A stretch of DNA of 64,000 nt from an uncultured Pseudomonadota bacterium (GCA_903927005.1 CAIYLH010000026.1:51069-115068), one strand, 5' to 3'; counted from the stretch's first letter, positions 28,705-38,210 are shown. Program-made: numbers and translations. Notes: generated by a model not told the origin, from the letters alone.

Positions 28705-29999
28705 GCGCCCGCCCCGACGCCACGCCCCCGCTCGCTCGCCTGCAACCGGCCCTGACGCTGCTGCCAGGTTCTGCTGCCTGGCAGCAGTGGCGCGCCGCGA
28801 CGCTCGCACAGCTCGTCACCGACGGACTGCCAACGCCGCGCGATGACGCCTGGAAGTACACGAACCTGCGTCTGCTTGAGCGACGCGAGCTGGCGCCGGC
28901 CGCAGCCCGGCCGCTTGCCGCTAACGCACTCGAGGGGCTACCGGAAGCACAGGGCCCACGACTGGTCTACGTCAACGGCCGCTTCCATGCGGCGCTGTCG
29001 GACCGGTCGCTGCCGGATGGCCTCGTGCAAACTTCCTATCGCGACCTTTTGGATGGCGCCCCACCAGCAGCCGTCACCAGCCCGATCGATGCCGATCAGC
29101 GGATACGACAACTCAACGCCTGCATGGCCGCGGATGGCGCGCACCTCACGCTCACCGCCGGCAGCAACCCGCGCCTGCCGCTGGAGATCGTGCACCTGCA
29201 CACCGGTGGCGGCGCTTATCCGCGCACTCGCCTGGAACTCGGGGCCAATTCCTCACTGGCGCTGATCGAATACCAGCTCGGCCTTGGCAACGCAGACAGC
29301 TTCGTGGCCGCGGTCACGGACGTCGTTCTCGACGCCGGAGCGCGCCTGACACACACCACCGTACAGCTCGCTGGCGATCGCACGGTCATGATCGACGATG
29401 CGCATGCCGTCGTCGGCCGCGACGCTCGCTATGCTCATCGCCTGGTCGCGCTCGGCGGCCAGCTGGTGCGATTCGATCTGCGGGTTGACCTCGACGGGAC
29501 GGGCGCGCAGGCCGACCTGCGTGGCGTCCTGTTCGCCGATGGCACCCGCGAGCAGCACATTCGCACCCTGCTCGACCATCGAGTTTCCCACGGCACCAGC
29601 GACCAGCTCTATCGCGGCGTGGCTGGCGGCCGCGGGCGCGGCAGCTACGATGGCAAGGTCATCGTTCGCGCCGGCGCCGCGAAGACCTCCTCGCGCCAGT
29701 CCAGTCGCAATCTGCTGCTGAGTAAGGAGGCGTCGATCGACACCCGCCCGCAGCTGGAGATCAACGCCGACGACGTCAAGTGCGCGCACGGCGCCACCAC
29801 CGGCACGCTGGACGAAAACATGCTCTTCTACCTGCTGACGCGCGGACTGGATCGCGAAACCGCCCGCGCACTGCTCACCTACGCGTTTGTAGGCGACGTG
29901 CTCAAGAGCATCGAGCCGGAGGCCGTCCGCCGTGCGATCGAGCGTCGCGCCCTGGGCCGCCTGCCAGCCGCCGCCACGATCCGGGAATTCATCGCATGA
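28701..29999 (+). CDS. sufD: Fe-S cluster assembly protein SufD
   Basis: A 432-residue SufB paralogue that completes the SufBC2D complex. Family features: PRDDAWKYTNLRLLERR near residue 47, the beta-helix core with TTVQLAGDRTVM, and the conserved C-terminal block LEINADDVKCAHGATTGTLDENMLFYLLTRGL with its Cys and His used in cluster formation (about 353-384; quoted in parts). Overlaps sufC and sufS by 4 bases each, so the stoichiometry is translationally tied. Confidence 0.95.
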   Translation: MSARPDATPPLARLQPALTLLPGSAAWQQWRAATLAQLVTDGLPTPRDDAWKYTNLRLLERRELAPAAARPLAANALEGLPEAQGPRLVYVNGRFHAALSDRSLPDGLVQTSYRDLLDGAPPAAVTSPIDADQRIRQLNACMAADGAHLTLTAGSNPRLPLEIVHLHTGGGAYPRTRLELGANSSLALIEYQLGLGNADSFVAAVTDVVLDAGARLTHTTVQLAGDRTVMIDDAHAVVGRDARYAHRLVALGGQLVRFDLRVDLDGTGAQADLRGVLFADGTREQHIRTLLDHRVSHGTSDQLYRGVAGGRGRGSYDGKVIVRAGAAKTSSRQSSRNLLLSKEASIDTRPQLEINADDVKCAHGATTGTLDENMLFYLLTRGLDRETARALLTYAFVGDVLKSIEPEAVRRAIERRALGRLPAAATIREFIA

Positions 30000-31240
30000 A
30001 CCGCGCCACGCTCGCGGATCCGCCGCTCGACGTAGCGCGCCTGCGCGCGGATTTCCCTATCCTCGCCCAGACGATCAATGGCCGACCGCTGGTCTATCTA
30101 GACAATGGCGCCTCCAGCCAGCGCCCGCGCGCAGTGATTGACGCGGAGCGCCGCTATGCAGAGGAGATGCACGCCAACGTGCATCGCGGCGTCCACACGC
30201 TCTCGCAGCGGGCGACAGACGCGTTCGAGGCGGCGCGCGAGCGGGTCCGACGCTTCATCAATGCCCGCTCGATCCGTGAGGTGGTGTTCACCCGCGGCAC
30301 GACCGAATCCATCAATCTGGTCGCAAACTCGTTTCTGCGCCCGCGCCTGAAGCCGGGCGATGAGATTCTGATCAGCTGGCTGGAACACCACGCCAACATC
30401 GTGCCGTGGCAGATGGCCTGCGAGGCGACCGGCGCGGTGCTCAAGGTGGCACCGATCAACCGGCAGGGGGAGTTGGACCTGGACGCTTTCCAGGCGCTGC
30501 TGAGCGACCGCACCAAACTCGTCGCCACCGCACACGTCTCCAATGCGCTCGGCACCGTCATGCCGGTTCGCGAGATTGTCACGCTCGCCCATGCGCGCGG
30601 CGTGCCCGTCCTGCTCGACGGCGCCCAGGCAGTGCCTCACTTCGCGTTGGACATGCAGGCCCTGGACTGCGATTTCTATGCGTTCTCCGGCCACAAGCTC
30701 TATGGCCCGGACGGCATCGGCGTCCTCTACGGCCGCGAGAGCCTGCTCGAGGCCATGCCGCCCTGGCAGGGCGGCGGCGACATGATCCTGTCGGTGAGCT
30801 TCACCGGCACGACCTACAACCAGTTGCCGTTCAAGTTCGAGGCGGGTACCCCGCACATGTCTGGCGCGGTTGGGCTGGCCGCCGCGATCGACTACGTCGA
30901 CGGGATTGGCCTTGGCCGGATCGCGGCATGGGAAAGGATGCTGCTGGACTACGCCAGTGAGCGGCTGAGCGCAATCGACGGCCTCACCGTCATCGGTACG
31001 GCAAAAGACAAGGCGAGCCTGGTCTCGTTCGTGCTCGACGGCGTTCATCCACACGATATCGGCACCATCCTTGACCAGCAGGGCGTGGCCATCCGCACCG
31101 GCCATCACTGCGCGATGCCGGCGATTGAGTTCTTTGGCGTCCCCGCCACCGCGCGCGCGTCGTTTGCCTTTTACAACACGCGCGAGGAAATCGACGTGCT
31201 GGTTGACGCCGTCACCGCCGCGCGCGACATGTTCCGCTAA
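29996..31240 (+). CDS. sufS: Cysteine desulfurase SufS
   Basis: A 414-residue PLP enzyme of the type II (SufS/CsdA) group that takes sulfur from cysteine. PLP lysine in FSGHKLYGPDG (near 230), and the catalytic loop RTGHHCAMPAI with the active Cys near 372 as in E. coli SufS. Other signatures: VYLDNGASSQRP, TRGTTESINLVA, LEHHANIVPWQ. Its usual gammaproteobacterial partner SufE is not present; a SufU follows instead. Confidence 0.97.
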   Translation: MNRATLADPPLDVARLRADFPILAQTINGRPLVYLDNGASSQRPRAVIDAERRYAEEMHANVHRGVHTLSQRATDAFEAARERVRRFINARSIREVVFTRGTTESINLVANSFLRPRLKPGDEILISWLEHHANIVPWQMACEATGAVLKVAPINRQGELDLDAFQALLSDRTKLVATAHVSNALGTVMPVREIVTLAHARGVPVLLDGAQAVPHFALDMQALDCDFYAFSGHKLYGPDGIGVLYGRESLLEAMPPWQGGGDMILSVSFTGTTYNQLPFKFEAGTPHMSGAVGLAAAIDYVDGIGLGRIAAWERMLLDYASERLSAIDGLTVIGTAKDKASLVSFVLDGVHPHDIGTILDQQGVAIRTGHHCAMPAIEFFGVPATARASFAFYNTREEIDVLVDAVTAARDMFR

Positions 31241-31254
31241 TCGGGCCAGGATCC

Positions 31255-31698
31255 ATGGACCTCAAAGACCTATACCGGGACGTCATCCTCGACCACAACA
31301 AACGGCCGCGGAATTTCGGCCGCCTGGATCCCCCCGCCCATTCGGCGGCCGGCCACAACCCGCTGTGTGGCGACAAATTGACCGTCTACGCGATCATGGA
31401 CGGCGATGTGATCTGCGACCTGCGCTTCGATGGCACCGGCTGCGCGATCTCGGTCGCCTCCGCGTCCCTGATGACCGAAGCGATCAAGGGCAAGACGCGC
31501 GCCGAGGCAGAGCATCTTTACGCCGCCATCCACGACCTGCTGACCCGCGCGGACGCGCCGTCGCCGCCGGAGTTGGGCAAACTCGCGGCGCTTGGCGGCG
31601 TAAGAGAGTTTCCGGCGCGCGTGAAGTGCGCCAGCCTCTGCTGGCACACGCTGCACGCCGCGCTGCAGGGCGCCGCGGCCCCCGTCACTACCGAATAG
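31255..31698 (+). CDS. sufU: Gram-positive-type SufU sulfurtransferase
   Basis: A 147-residue IscU-fold protein. Cys38 with Asp40 (NPLCGD), Cys63 (GTGCAIS) and Cys125 (RVKCAS) are the four zinc/sulfur ligands of SufU, and the family insertion between the second and third cysteine is present. The IscU histidine next to the last Cys is absent, as in Bacillus SufU. SufU accepts persulfide from SufS, replacing SufE. Placement directly after sufS fits. This reading follows the motif pattern; some proteins of this type have been called scaffold proteins. Confidence 0.9.
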   Translation: MDLKDLYRDVILDHNKRPRNFGRLDPPAHSAAGHNPLCGDKLTVYAIMDGDVICDLRFDGTGCAISVASASLMTEAIKGKTRAEAEHLYAAIHDLLTRADAPSPPELGKLAALGGVREFPARVKCASLCWHTLHAALQGAAAPVTTE

Positions 31699-31714
31699 GA
31701 TTACCGAGCGAGCC

Positions 31715-32266
31715 ATGCGGCATCAAGAAAGAGAACCATTCGTCGTCAGCGAAGACGTCAAGGCCGTGCTCGTGCCGGCCGGTATCGAGGTCAAGCTACG
31801 CGTAGGTAGCGTGGGCTACATCACGCAGGCCCTCGGCGGCAGCTTCACCGTTTACGTGGAAGGCAACCTGTTTCGCATCGCAGGCGAGGATGCCGCGGCG
31901 CTGGGCAAGGAGCCGCCACCGAAAATCGAACTGCCGCCGGACGCCACCGATGCGGACGTCGAGAAGGCCGCGTGGGCGCAGCTGAGAACCTGCTACGACC
32001 CGGAAATTCCCGTCAACATCGTCGACCTTGGCCTTGTCTACGCCTGCGACGTGACGCGGCAGGGCGACGGCACGCGCGCGGCAGCGGTCAAGCTGACGTT
32101 GACGGCCCCGGGATGCGGCATGGGCGAGGTACTGGTGCAGGACGCCAAGGACAAGCTAACGCAGATCCCGACGCTGGTCTCGGTCGACGTCGAACTCGTC
32201 TTCGACCCGCCCTGGGACCGCGAAATGATGTCTGAAGCCGCCCGCCTGCAGACGGGAATGATGTGA
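31715..32266 (+). CDS. sufT: SufT, DUF59/MIP18-family Fe-S maturation factor
   Basis: A 183-residue SufT. Residues 1-75 are the N-terminal extension of the family (VGSVGYITQALGGSFTVYVEGNLFRI); residues about 85-175 are the DUF59/MIP18 domain with LRTCYDPEIPVNIVDLGLVY and LTAPGCGMGEVLVQDAK, whose Cys is the reactive one. SufT helps cluster delivery, for example to lipoate and aconitase pathways in Staphylococcus. Downstream of sufU and joined to the Rieske gene by a one-base TGATG overlap. Confidence 0.92.
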   Translation: MRHQEREPFVVSEDVKAVLVPAGIEVKLRVGSVGYITQALGGSFTVYVEGNLFRIAGEDAAALGKEPPPKIELPPDATDADVEKAAWAQLRTCYDPEIPVNIVDLGLVYACDVTRQGDGTRAAAVKLTLTAPGCGMGEVLVQDAKDKLTQIPTLVSVDVELVFDPPWDREMMSEAARLQTGMM

Positions 32267-32595
32267 TGACCGAGGCGACGAGCGCCGCGACGTGGGTCGA
32301 TGTGGCAGCGGCCGGCGAGGTCCCGCGCGGCGAGCACCGCGTCTACGAAGTGGATGGGCGCTATGTCGCTGTCTACAACGTACAGGACGAGCTCTATGCC
32401 ATCGAGGATGTCTGCACGCACGATGGCAACCCGCTGGCAGACGGTCCGGTCGAGGGACTTGAGGTCATCTGTCCGCGCCACGGTGCGCGCTTCTGCCTGC
32501 GCACGGGAGCCGCGCTGAGCCCGCCGGCCTACGAACCGGTCGCGACCTTCCCGGTCGCGATAACCCACGGCCGGCTGTGCATCGGCCTGGCCTGA
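32266..32595 (+). CDS. Rieske [2Fe-2S] ferredoxin, non-heme-oxygenase type
   Basis: A 109-residue small Rieske protein. Cluster ligands are in CTHDGNPL (Cys near 49, His two residues on) and CPRHG (near 69). It resembles ferredoxin components of aromatic-ring dioxygenases and NirD-like proteins, but no oxygenase is nearby. As last member of the suf operon, it may be an electron donor for cluster assembly or an early client; that is inference. ATG 32266 overlaps the sufT stop by one base. Confidence 0.88.
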   Translation: MTEATSAATWVDVAAAGEVPRGEHRVYEVDGRYVAVYNVQDELYAIEDVCTHDGNPLADGPVEGLEVICPRHGARFCLRTGAALSPPAYEPVATFPVAITHGRLCIGLA

Positions 32596-32610
32596 GTCGC
32601 GAGTACGTCA

Positions 32611-33111
32611 ATGAAGCAGCTCTGGATCTTCCGTCACGCCCACGCCGAGCCGTACGCCGGCGAGGACACCGACTTCCAGCGCCAGCTGAACGACCTGGGG
32701 CGGCGCGAGGCACTGGCCATGGCCACCCTCGCCCTGCAGCACAAGATCAGCTTTGACCGCGTCATCGTCAGTCCCGCCGTGCGGACGCTGGCGACCGCGG
32801 CGGAGCTGGTAAGGGCGTTAGAAATTCCGCGTGAACGGGTACACGCGGACGAACGCATCTACCTGGCAGATCGCGCCAGCCTTGTGGACATCGTCCGAGC
32901 CCTGCCAGGTGACTGCGAGCACGCGCTGCTGGTCGGACACAACCCCGCCGTCAGTCGGCTCGCACGCTGGCTGACCGATGACGACGCGGTCGGCGAGTTC
33001 GAGCCGGCCACCCTGCTCGGCACGGGCGCCGAACTGAACCACTGGGCCGACGTCCAGCGCGGCCTGTTTCAGCGCCTGCTGGTACTGCGGCCGACCGACG
33101 TCGGCCGCTAG
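32611..33111 (+). CDS. SixA-like histidine phosphatase
   Basis: A 166-residue protein of the histidine phosphatase superfamily. The catalytic RHAHAEP is at residues 8-14 and the second His in VGHNPAVSRL near 109. FDRVIVSPAVRTLATAAEL is the family helix after strand 2. SixA removes phosphate from HPt histidines in E. coli, but no two-component or PTS partner is in the window, so the substrate is open. It follows the suf operon by 15 bases and may be cotranscribed. Confidence 0.85.
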   Translation: MKQLWIFRHAHAEPYAGEDTDFQRQLNDLGRREALAMATLALQHKISFDRVIVSPAVRTLATAAELVRALEIPRERVHADERIYLADRASLVDIVRALPGDCEHALLVGHNPAVSRLARWLTDDDAVGEFEPATLLGTGAELNHWADVQRGLFQRLLVLRPTDVGR

Positions 33112-33118
33112 CCCCGCT

Positions 33119-36100
33119 TCAGCCGCCCAAGGCGAGCAGCGAGGCGTTGCCGCCGACCGCGGCGGTGTTGATCGTCAAGGTCTGTTCCGAGGCGAAACGA
33201 TGCAGGTAGTGCGGCCCGCCGGCCTTCGGACCGGTACCCGACAGGCCGGTGCCGCCGAACGGCTGCACCCCCACCACCGCACCGATCATATTGCGGTTGA
33301 CGTAGATGTTGCCGGCGCGCGCGCGCGCGCGAATGCGCGCGACGGTCGAGTCGATACGCGTATGGATGCCTAGCGTCAGCCCGTAGCCGGTCGCGTTGAT
33401 CGAGTCGACCAGCGCATCCAGATCCTTCGCCCGCCAGCGCAGCACATGCAGGATGGGACCAAACACCTCCTGCTCGAGCACCGACAGCGACTTGATCTCA
33501 ACCGCCAGTGGTGCGCAGAAGGTGCCCGTCAGCCCCGCCGGCAGCGTCAGACGATGCGACCAGCGCGCGCCCTGCACGATCCGCGCCGCATGCGCCTCGA
33601 GCCGCTCGAGCGCCTCAGCGTCGATGACCGGCCCGATATCCGTCGTCAGCAGCGACGGGTCACCGAGCTTGAGTTCCTCCATGGCGCCGGCCAGCAGCAT
33701 CTCCACCCGATCGGCGATGTCCTCCTGCACGCACAGAATACGCAGCGCCGAGCAGCGCTGACCGGCGCTCCCAAACGCCGACAGGATCGCGTCGTTGACA
33801 ACCTGTTCCGGCAGCGCCGAACTATCGACGATCATCGCGTTCTGCCCACCGGTCTCCGCGATCAGTGTCGCGATCGGGCCGGGCCGAGCCGCCAGTGCAC
33901 GATGAATGGCCGCGGCCGTTTCGTTGGAGCCTGTGAACGCAACGCCAGCGACCCGCGGATCCGCCGTCAGGCGCGCGCCGACGGTCGCACCATCGCCCGG
34001 CAGGAACTGCAGGACGCCGGTCGGGATACCGGCGGCGTGCAGCAGTTCCGTCGCCACCGCCGCCACCAACGGTGTTTGCTCGGCGGGCTTGGCGATCACC
34101 GCATTGCCCGCTGCGAGCGCAGCGGCGACCTGGCCGGTGTAGATCGCGAGCGGAAAGTTCCACGGGCTGATGCAGACGAACACGCCGCGGCCGCGCAGGA
34201 ACAGTTCATTGCTCTCACCGGTAGGACCGGGCAGCGGCAGACTGCGACCAAAGTCCAGTCGCGCGCGTTGCGCGTAGTAGCGCAGAAAATCCACCGCCTC
34301 GCGGATTTCGGCGATCGCATCGCCGAGCGTCTTGCCCGCTTCCCGGATCAGCAGCGCCACGAACAGGTCGCGCTCGCGCTCAAAACTGTCGGCAGCACGC
34401 TCCAGCGCAGCGGCCCGGTCGCCGGCCGGTGTCGCGTCCCAAGCGGCGAACGAGTCGACCGCCGCATCCAGCGCACGAGCCACATCGTCTGCCGTCGCCG
34501 CCAGCACATGGCCCACCACCAACTGATCGGTCGGGCTGCATACCGGCACGCCGAGCTTGGCGATGGCGGCGAGCTTCGGCCGCGACTGACCGGCCACGAG
34601 CGGGCAGGCAACACGTGGCGTGGCTAGCGCGGCGCTCGCGCCACGCGCCAGCAGCGCGAGTGCCGCGCCATCAGCGAGGTTCAGGCCTGCAGAATTCGGC
34701 CGCTCGGCACCGAAGATCCGCGACGGCAACGGAATGCGCGGGTGCGGCACGGTGACGAGCGCCTCGACGAACGCGACCGGGTCGGCGGCGATCTCACTGG
34801 CCGGCAGACGGGCGTCAACCATGCGGTTGACGAACGAGGTGTTGGCACCGTTCTCCAGCAGACGACGAACCAGGTACGGCAGAAGATCTTCGTGGGAGCC
34901 GACCGGCGCGTAGACGCGGCAGGCGGCCGCCTCGCCGGCGGGATCGGTCACGATCCCATACAGCTCCTCGCCCATGCCGTGCAGGCGCTGAAACTCGAAC
35001 AGGCGGCCGCGTGCACGCGCCATGTGCAGGATGCTGGCGACCGTGTGGGCATTGTGTGTGGCGAACTGCGGATAGATGACATCCGGCGCCTCCAACAGCA
35101 GGTTCGCGCAGGCCAGATACGCCACATCGGTGCACTGCTTGCGGGTAAATACCGGGTAACCGGCATGGCCGCGCTCCTGGGCACGCTTGATCTCACTGTC
35201 CCAGTACGCGCCCTTGACCAGGCGCACGTTGAGTCGACGGCCGGCGGCACGCGCACGCGCGATCAGCCAGCGAATCTGGTCGGGCGCGCGCTTCTGATAA
35301 GCCTGCACGGCAAGCCCAAAGCCCTGCCATCCGGCCAGCGACGGCGCCTCGAGCACGCGCGCGATCAGCTCCATCGACAGCTCCAGCCGCTCCGACTCCT
35401 CCGAGTCGACCGTCAGCGCGATACCGGCGTGGGCCGCGCACTCGGCCAACTGCACCAGCCGGGTGCCGAGTTCGGCATGCACCCGGTCGACGTTCGCATA
35501 CTCATAACGCGGGTGCAGCGCCGACAGCTTCACCGAAATGCTGGGCAGGGATTCCGGGGTCGCGTCGCGATGGCCGCGGGCGGCACGCCCGAGTGCTTCG
35601 ATCGCGGCTGAGTACGCCTCGAAGTAGCGGTCCGCGTCCTTCATGGACAGGGCCGCCTCACCGAGCATGTCGAAGGAATAGCGGTAGCGGGCGTTGAGGC
35701 CCTCACTGGCGCGCGCAAGCGCCTCCTCGATGCTGCGTCCCATCACGAACTGATGACCGAGGATGCGCATCGCCTGGCGCATCGCCGTGCGCACGACCGG
35801 CTCGCCGACCCGCGCGACAAGGTTGCGCATGAACCCCGCCGGATCGCGTTGTGTCGCGCCATCCGGCTGCACGATGCGGCCGGTCAGCATCAAGCCCCAG
35901 GTCGAGGCATTGACGAACAACGAGCCATTGTCCAGCAGGTGGGACGCCCAATCGCCGGCCTTTATCTTGTCGGCAATCAGACGATCCGCCGTGACCGCGT
36001 CGGGGATGCGCAGCAGCGCCTCGGCAAGGCACATCAGGATCACGCCTTCCTGCGAGCTGAGGTCGTACTCGCGCAGCAGCGCGTCCATCGCCGTCTTTTC

Positions 36101-36295
36101 GACCTGCGCGCCGCGTACGGCCTCGACCAGCGACGCGGCGTGGGCGGCAACTTCAGCGCGCTGCTGCGGCTCCAGTCGGGCCAGTGGCAGCAGTTCGCGC
36201 AGCACGACTTCCTCGTCCGCGAGCCAGAGTCGGTTCAAGGCCGCGGCGATCGGCCGCTCGAGCGCTTCGCCAGTCGGACGGATGAACGTGGTCAT
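33119..36295 (-). CDS. putA: Bifunctional proline dehydrogenase / P5C dehydrogenase PutA
   Basis: A 1058-residue PutA that oxidises proline to glutamate in two steps. PRODH barrel about residues 90-500, with VRLVKGAYWDSEIKRAQ and RVYAPVGSHEDLLPYLVRRLLENG. ALDH domain about 520-1030, with IAETGGQNAM (catalytic Glu) and FGSAGQRCSALR (catalytic Cys near 846), then NIYVNRNMIGAVVGVQPFGG. It lacks the N-terminal ribbon-helix-helix DNA-binding domain of E. coli PutA, so it cannot self-repress that way; the divergent Lrp-type gene probably does the job. A GC dinucleotide run at 33318 encodes the Arg-Ala repeat common in this region. Confidence 0.97.
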   Translation of the reverse strand: MTTFIRPTGEALERPIAAALNRLWLADEEVVLRELLPLARLEPQQRAEVAAHAASLVEAVRGAQVEKTAMDALLREYDLSSQEGVILMCLAEALLRIPDAVTADRLIADKIKAGDWASHLLDNGSLFVNASTWGLMLTGRIVQPDGATQRDPAGFMRNLVARVGEPVVRTAMRQAMRILGHQFVMGRSIEEALARASEGLNARYRYSFDMLGEAALSMKDADRYFEAYSAAIEALGRAARGHRDATPESLPSISVKLSALHPRYEYANVDRVHAELGTRLVQLAECAAHAGIALTVDSEESERLELSMELIARVLEAPSLAGWQGFGLAVQAYQKRAPDQIRWLIARARAAGRRLNVRLVKGAYWDSEIKRAQERGHAGYPVFTRKQCTDVAYLACANLLLEAPDVIYPQFATHNAHTVASILHMARARGRLFEFQRLHGMGEELYGIVTDPAGEAAACRVYAPVGSHEDLLPYLVRRLLENGANTSFVNRMVDARLPASEIAADPVAFVEALVTVPHPRIPLPSRIFGAERPNSAGLNLADGAALALLARGASAALATPRVACPLVAGQSRPKLAAIAKLGVPVCSPTDQLVVGHVLAATADDVARALDAAVDSFAAWDATPAGDRAAALERAADSFERERDLFVALLIREAGKTLGDAIAEIREAVDFLRYYAQRARLDFGRSLPLPGPTGESNELFLRGRGVFVCISPWNFPLAIYTGQVAAALAAGNAVIAKPAEQTPLVAAVATELLHAAGIPTGVLQFLPGDGATVGARLTADPRVAGVAFTGSNETAAAIHRALAARPGPIATLIAETGGQNAMIVDSSALPEQVVNDAILSAFGSAGQRCSALRILCVQEDIADRVEMLLAGAMEELKLGDPSLLTTDIGPVIDAEALERLEAHAARIVQGARWSHRLTLPAGLTGTFCAPLAVEIKSLSVLEQEVFGPILHVLRWRAKDLDALVDSINATGYGLTLGIHTRIDSTVARIRARARAGNIYVNRNMIGAVVGVQPFGGTGLSGTGPKAGGPHYLHRFASEQTLTINTAAVGGNASLLALGG

Positions 36296-36317
36296 TGCGG
36301 TCCCCCATTAGATCCGA

Positions 36318-36385
36318 CTACTTTATGTGCTACGAAGTAGTTGTTTAATCTGTTTTTTGCGCTGTAAAGTAGACGAATCGACTAC
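36318..36385. promoter_or_regulatory. GTAG/CTAC palindromes between putA and the Lrp-type regulator
   Basis: Two palindromes lie in the 102-base divergent spacer. CTAC-GAA-GTAG is at 36330-36340, with a third half-site CTAC at 36318. GTAG-a-CGA-a-TCG-a-CTAC, a near-perfect 17-base palindrome, is at 36369-36385, 12 bases before the regulator ATG. A possible promoter for the regulator (TTGTTT, 18 bases, TAAAGT) lies between and overlaps the second site. Shared half-sites suggest one protein binds both. Confidence 0.6.
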
Positions 36386-36397
36386 CTAGAGGCGCCA

Positions 36398-36868
36398 ATG
36401 AACCCGATTCTTGACCGTACCGACCGCCGCCTGCTGACCCTGCTGCAAGCGGATGGGCGCTTGTCGATCGCCGAGCTCGCCCGCCGTGTGCACCTGAGCC
36501 CGACCCCATGCCTGGAACGCGTACGCAGGCTAGAGCGCGACGGCTACATCCGTGGCTACGCGGCGGATCTGGATCCCGCGCTGCTTGGCGCAGGCCTGAT
36601 TGCATTCGTAGAGGTCCAGCTGGACCGGACCACACCCGACGTCTTCAACCGTTTTCGCGACGGCGTGATCGGACTGGAGCCGGTGCAGGAGTGCCACATG
36701 GTGGCCGGCGGATTCGACTACCTGCTCAAGGTCCGTACCGCCGACATGACCGCCTACCGCCGTTTCCTGGAGGACCTCGCCGCGCTGGCCGGGATCGAGC
36801 AGACCCACACCTACGTGGTGATGGAGGAAGTGAAGTCAACCCGAGCGATCCCGATCGACGAGCGCTAA
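36398..36868 (+). CDS. Lrp/AsnC-family regulator, probably of putA
   Basis: A 156-residue Lrp/AsnC protein. Residues 1-60 form the helix-turn-helix (LDRTDRRLLTLLQADGR, ARRVHLSPTPCLERVRRLERDGYIRGY); residues about 65-145 form the ligand-binding RAM domain (VQECHMVAGGFDYLLKVRTAD). It starts close behind a palindrome and is divergent from putA, the arrangement of PutR-type proline-responsive activators in other proteobacteria. ATG 36398 with GAGG 7 bases upstream. Confidence 0.88.
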   Translation: MNPILDRTDRRLLTLLQADGRLSIAELARRVHLSPTPCLERVRRLERDGYIRGYAADLDPALLGAGLIAFVEVQLDRTTPDVFNRFRDGVIGLEPVQECHMVAGGFDYLLKVRTADMTAYRRFLEDLAALAGIEQTHTYVVMEEVKSTRAIPIDER

Positions 36869-36874
36869 GCCGGG

Positions 36875-37288
36875 TCAGTCAGCCCGCCGCGCCAGATAGT
36901 CCCTGAGGATGCGTGCGTGGTCGAACGCCAGCGGCGGCGGCGAGCGCGGATCGACCACGATCACTGCTGCGGCATCGTCAGCCGCTGCCGGTTCGCCACG
37001 GGCGTGGCCGATGTAGACGATCCCTACCGTATGACCGCGGGGATCCCGTGCCGGATCCGAATAGACACCGAGCAGGCCAAGCAGCTCGACTTCAAGCCCA
37101 GTCTCCTCCCGGGCCTCCCGCACCGCCGCCGCCTCGACCGTCTCGCCAATCTCGACGAAGCCGCCCGGCAGCGCCCAGCCGGGCGGCGGGAAGCGGCGCT
37201 TGATCAAGACGATCGGTCGGCCCGGCCGATCAACCATCTCGATAATCATGTCGGCGGCAACAGGCGGGGTGGGGGGAGCTGCCATCAT
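36875..37288 (-). CDS. Nudix hydrolase
   Basis: A 137-residue Nudix enzyme. The box [26 protein letters not shown] fits Gx5Ex7REUxEExGU (here in residues about 37-61; quoted in part). [20 protein letters not shown] follows, as in ADP-ribose and related pyrophosphatases. The exact substrate cannot be told. Two tandem ATGs (37288, 37285) are the earliest sensible start, as the frame upstream is Arg-rich and unlike any Nudix protein. The stop is 6 bases from the Lrp gene stop, tail to tail. Confidence 0.85.
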   Translation of the reverse strand: MMAAPPTPPVAADMIIEMVDRPGRPIVLIKRRFPPPGWALPGGFVEIGETVEAAAVREAREETGLEVELLGLLGVYSDPARDPRGHTVGIVYIGHARGEPAAADDAAAVIVVDPRSPPPLAFDHARILRDYLARRAD

Positions 37289-37368
37289 TTGAGTATCCCA
37301 TCCACGCAGCGCTCTTGATACCCAAGGGCAACGGCTGCAGTGTGTCGCGTGCCCCACGTGAGACCTCC

Positions 37369-38199
37369 ATGACCGACACCGCCCTGCCCCATTGCGCCAC
37401 CACCGCCGACTTCGACTCGACCGTGCTCGCGGCATCCGCCGAGCGGCCTGTCTTAGTGGATTTCTGGGCCGAGTGGTGCGCACCCTGCCGCGCGATCGCC
37501 CCGCTGCTGGCGCGGCTCGCGGTCGAGTACGCGGGTCGCCTCGACGTGGTCAAGGTAGACGCCGACGCCGAGCCTGCGATCGCCGCTCGCTACAGCGTGC
37601 GCAGCCTGCCCACACTAGCTGTATTCCGCGGCGGCGGCGTCATCGACGCAGTGCTCGGCGCACAGCCAGAAGCGGCACTGCGCAGCCTTATCGAACGCCA
37701 CGTGGAACGGCCAGGCGATCGGGAGCGTGAGCAGGCAATGGCGGCAGCGGTCGCTGGCGAGGTCGACAGCGCGGTCACAACCTTGACGCGCCTGGCGGCC
37801 GCTGAACCCGACCGGCCCCAGCACTATCTGGCGCTTGTGGACGTACTCACGGCGGCCGGTCGCCTCGAGGCGGCGGCAAACGCGATCACACACGCACCAC
37901 TGATATTCGAGGGCAACGCGGGACTCGAACGCCGCCGCGCACGACTCGCGATCGAAGTCCCTGCCGCGATGCAGGTTGAACCAGACAGTGCCGAGGGTAT
38001 CGCCGCAGCGGCGGCACGAGATTTCCTCGCGGGCCACACCGCGCTTGCACTGGACAGCTGGCTGGCCTTGATGGCCAGCCATCCGACCTACGCACGCCGC
38101 GTGATACCGGCGCTGATGAAGGCCGTGTTTTGCCTGCTCGGCGAGCACGACGAGGAAGTCGTCGGTTATCGCCGGCGGCTCGCCTCACTGATGCACTGA
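37369..38199 (+). CDS. Thioredoxin-TPR protein, CnoX/YbbN-like
   Basis: A 276-residue fusion: thioredoxin domain (about 15-110) with active site [14 protein letters not shown] (the WCAPC motif near 36-40), cis-Pro in SLPTLAVF, then a helical TPR-like domain. E. coli CnoX has the same layout but lost the active cysteines; here WCAPC is intact, so it may be redox active as in Caulobacter CnoX. ATG 37369 gives the family start; a TTG at 37315 would add an unrelated leader. Confidence 0.88.
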   Translation: MTDTALPHCATTADFDSTVLAASAERPVLVDFWAEWCAPCRAIAPLLARLAVEYAGRLDVVKVDADAEPAIAARYSVRSLPTLAVFRGGGVIDAVLGAQPEAALRSLIERHVERPGDREREQAMAAAVAGEVDSAVTTLTRLAAAEPDRPQHYLALVDVLTAAGRLEAAANAITHAPLIFEGNAGLERRRARLAIEVPAAMQVEPDSAEGIAAAAARDFLAGHTALALDSWLALMASHPTYARRVIPALMKAVFCLLGEHDEEVVGYRRRLASLMH

Positions 38200-38210
38200 C
38201 TACTCACCGG

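Noticed and set aside
33315..33335. GC dinucleotide run as a possible contingency (phase-variation) repeat
   Set aside because: It lies in a conserved Arg-Ala stretch of PutA, is short and imperfect, and the frame is intact.
33446..34627. Forward frame of 393 codons inside putA
   Set aside because: Antisense to the P5C dehydrogenase domain, which carries all catalytic motifs; product is Arg-rich and featureless.
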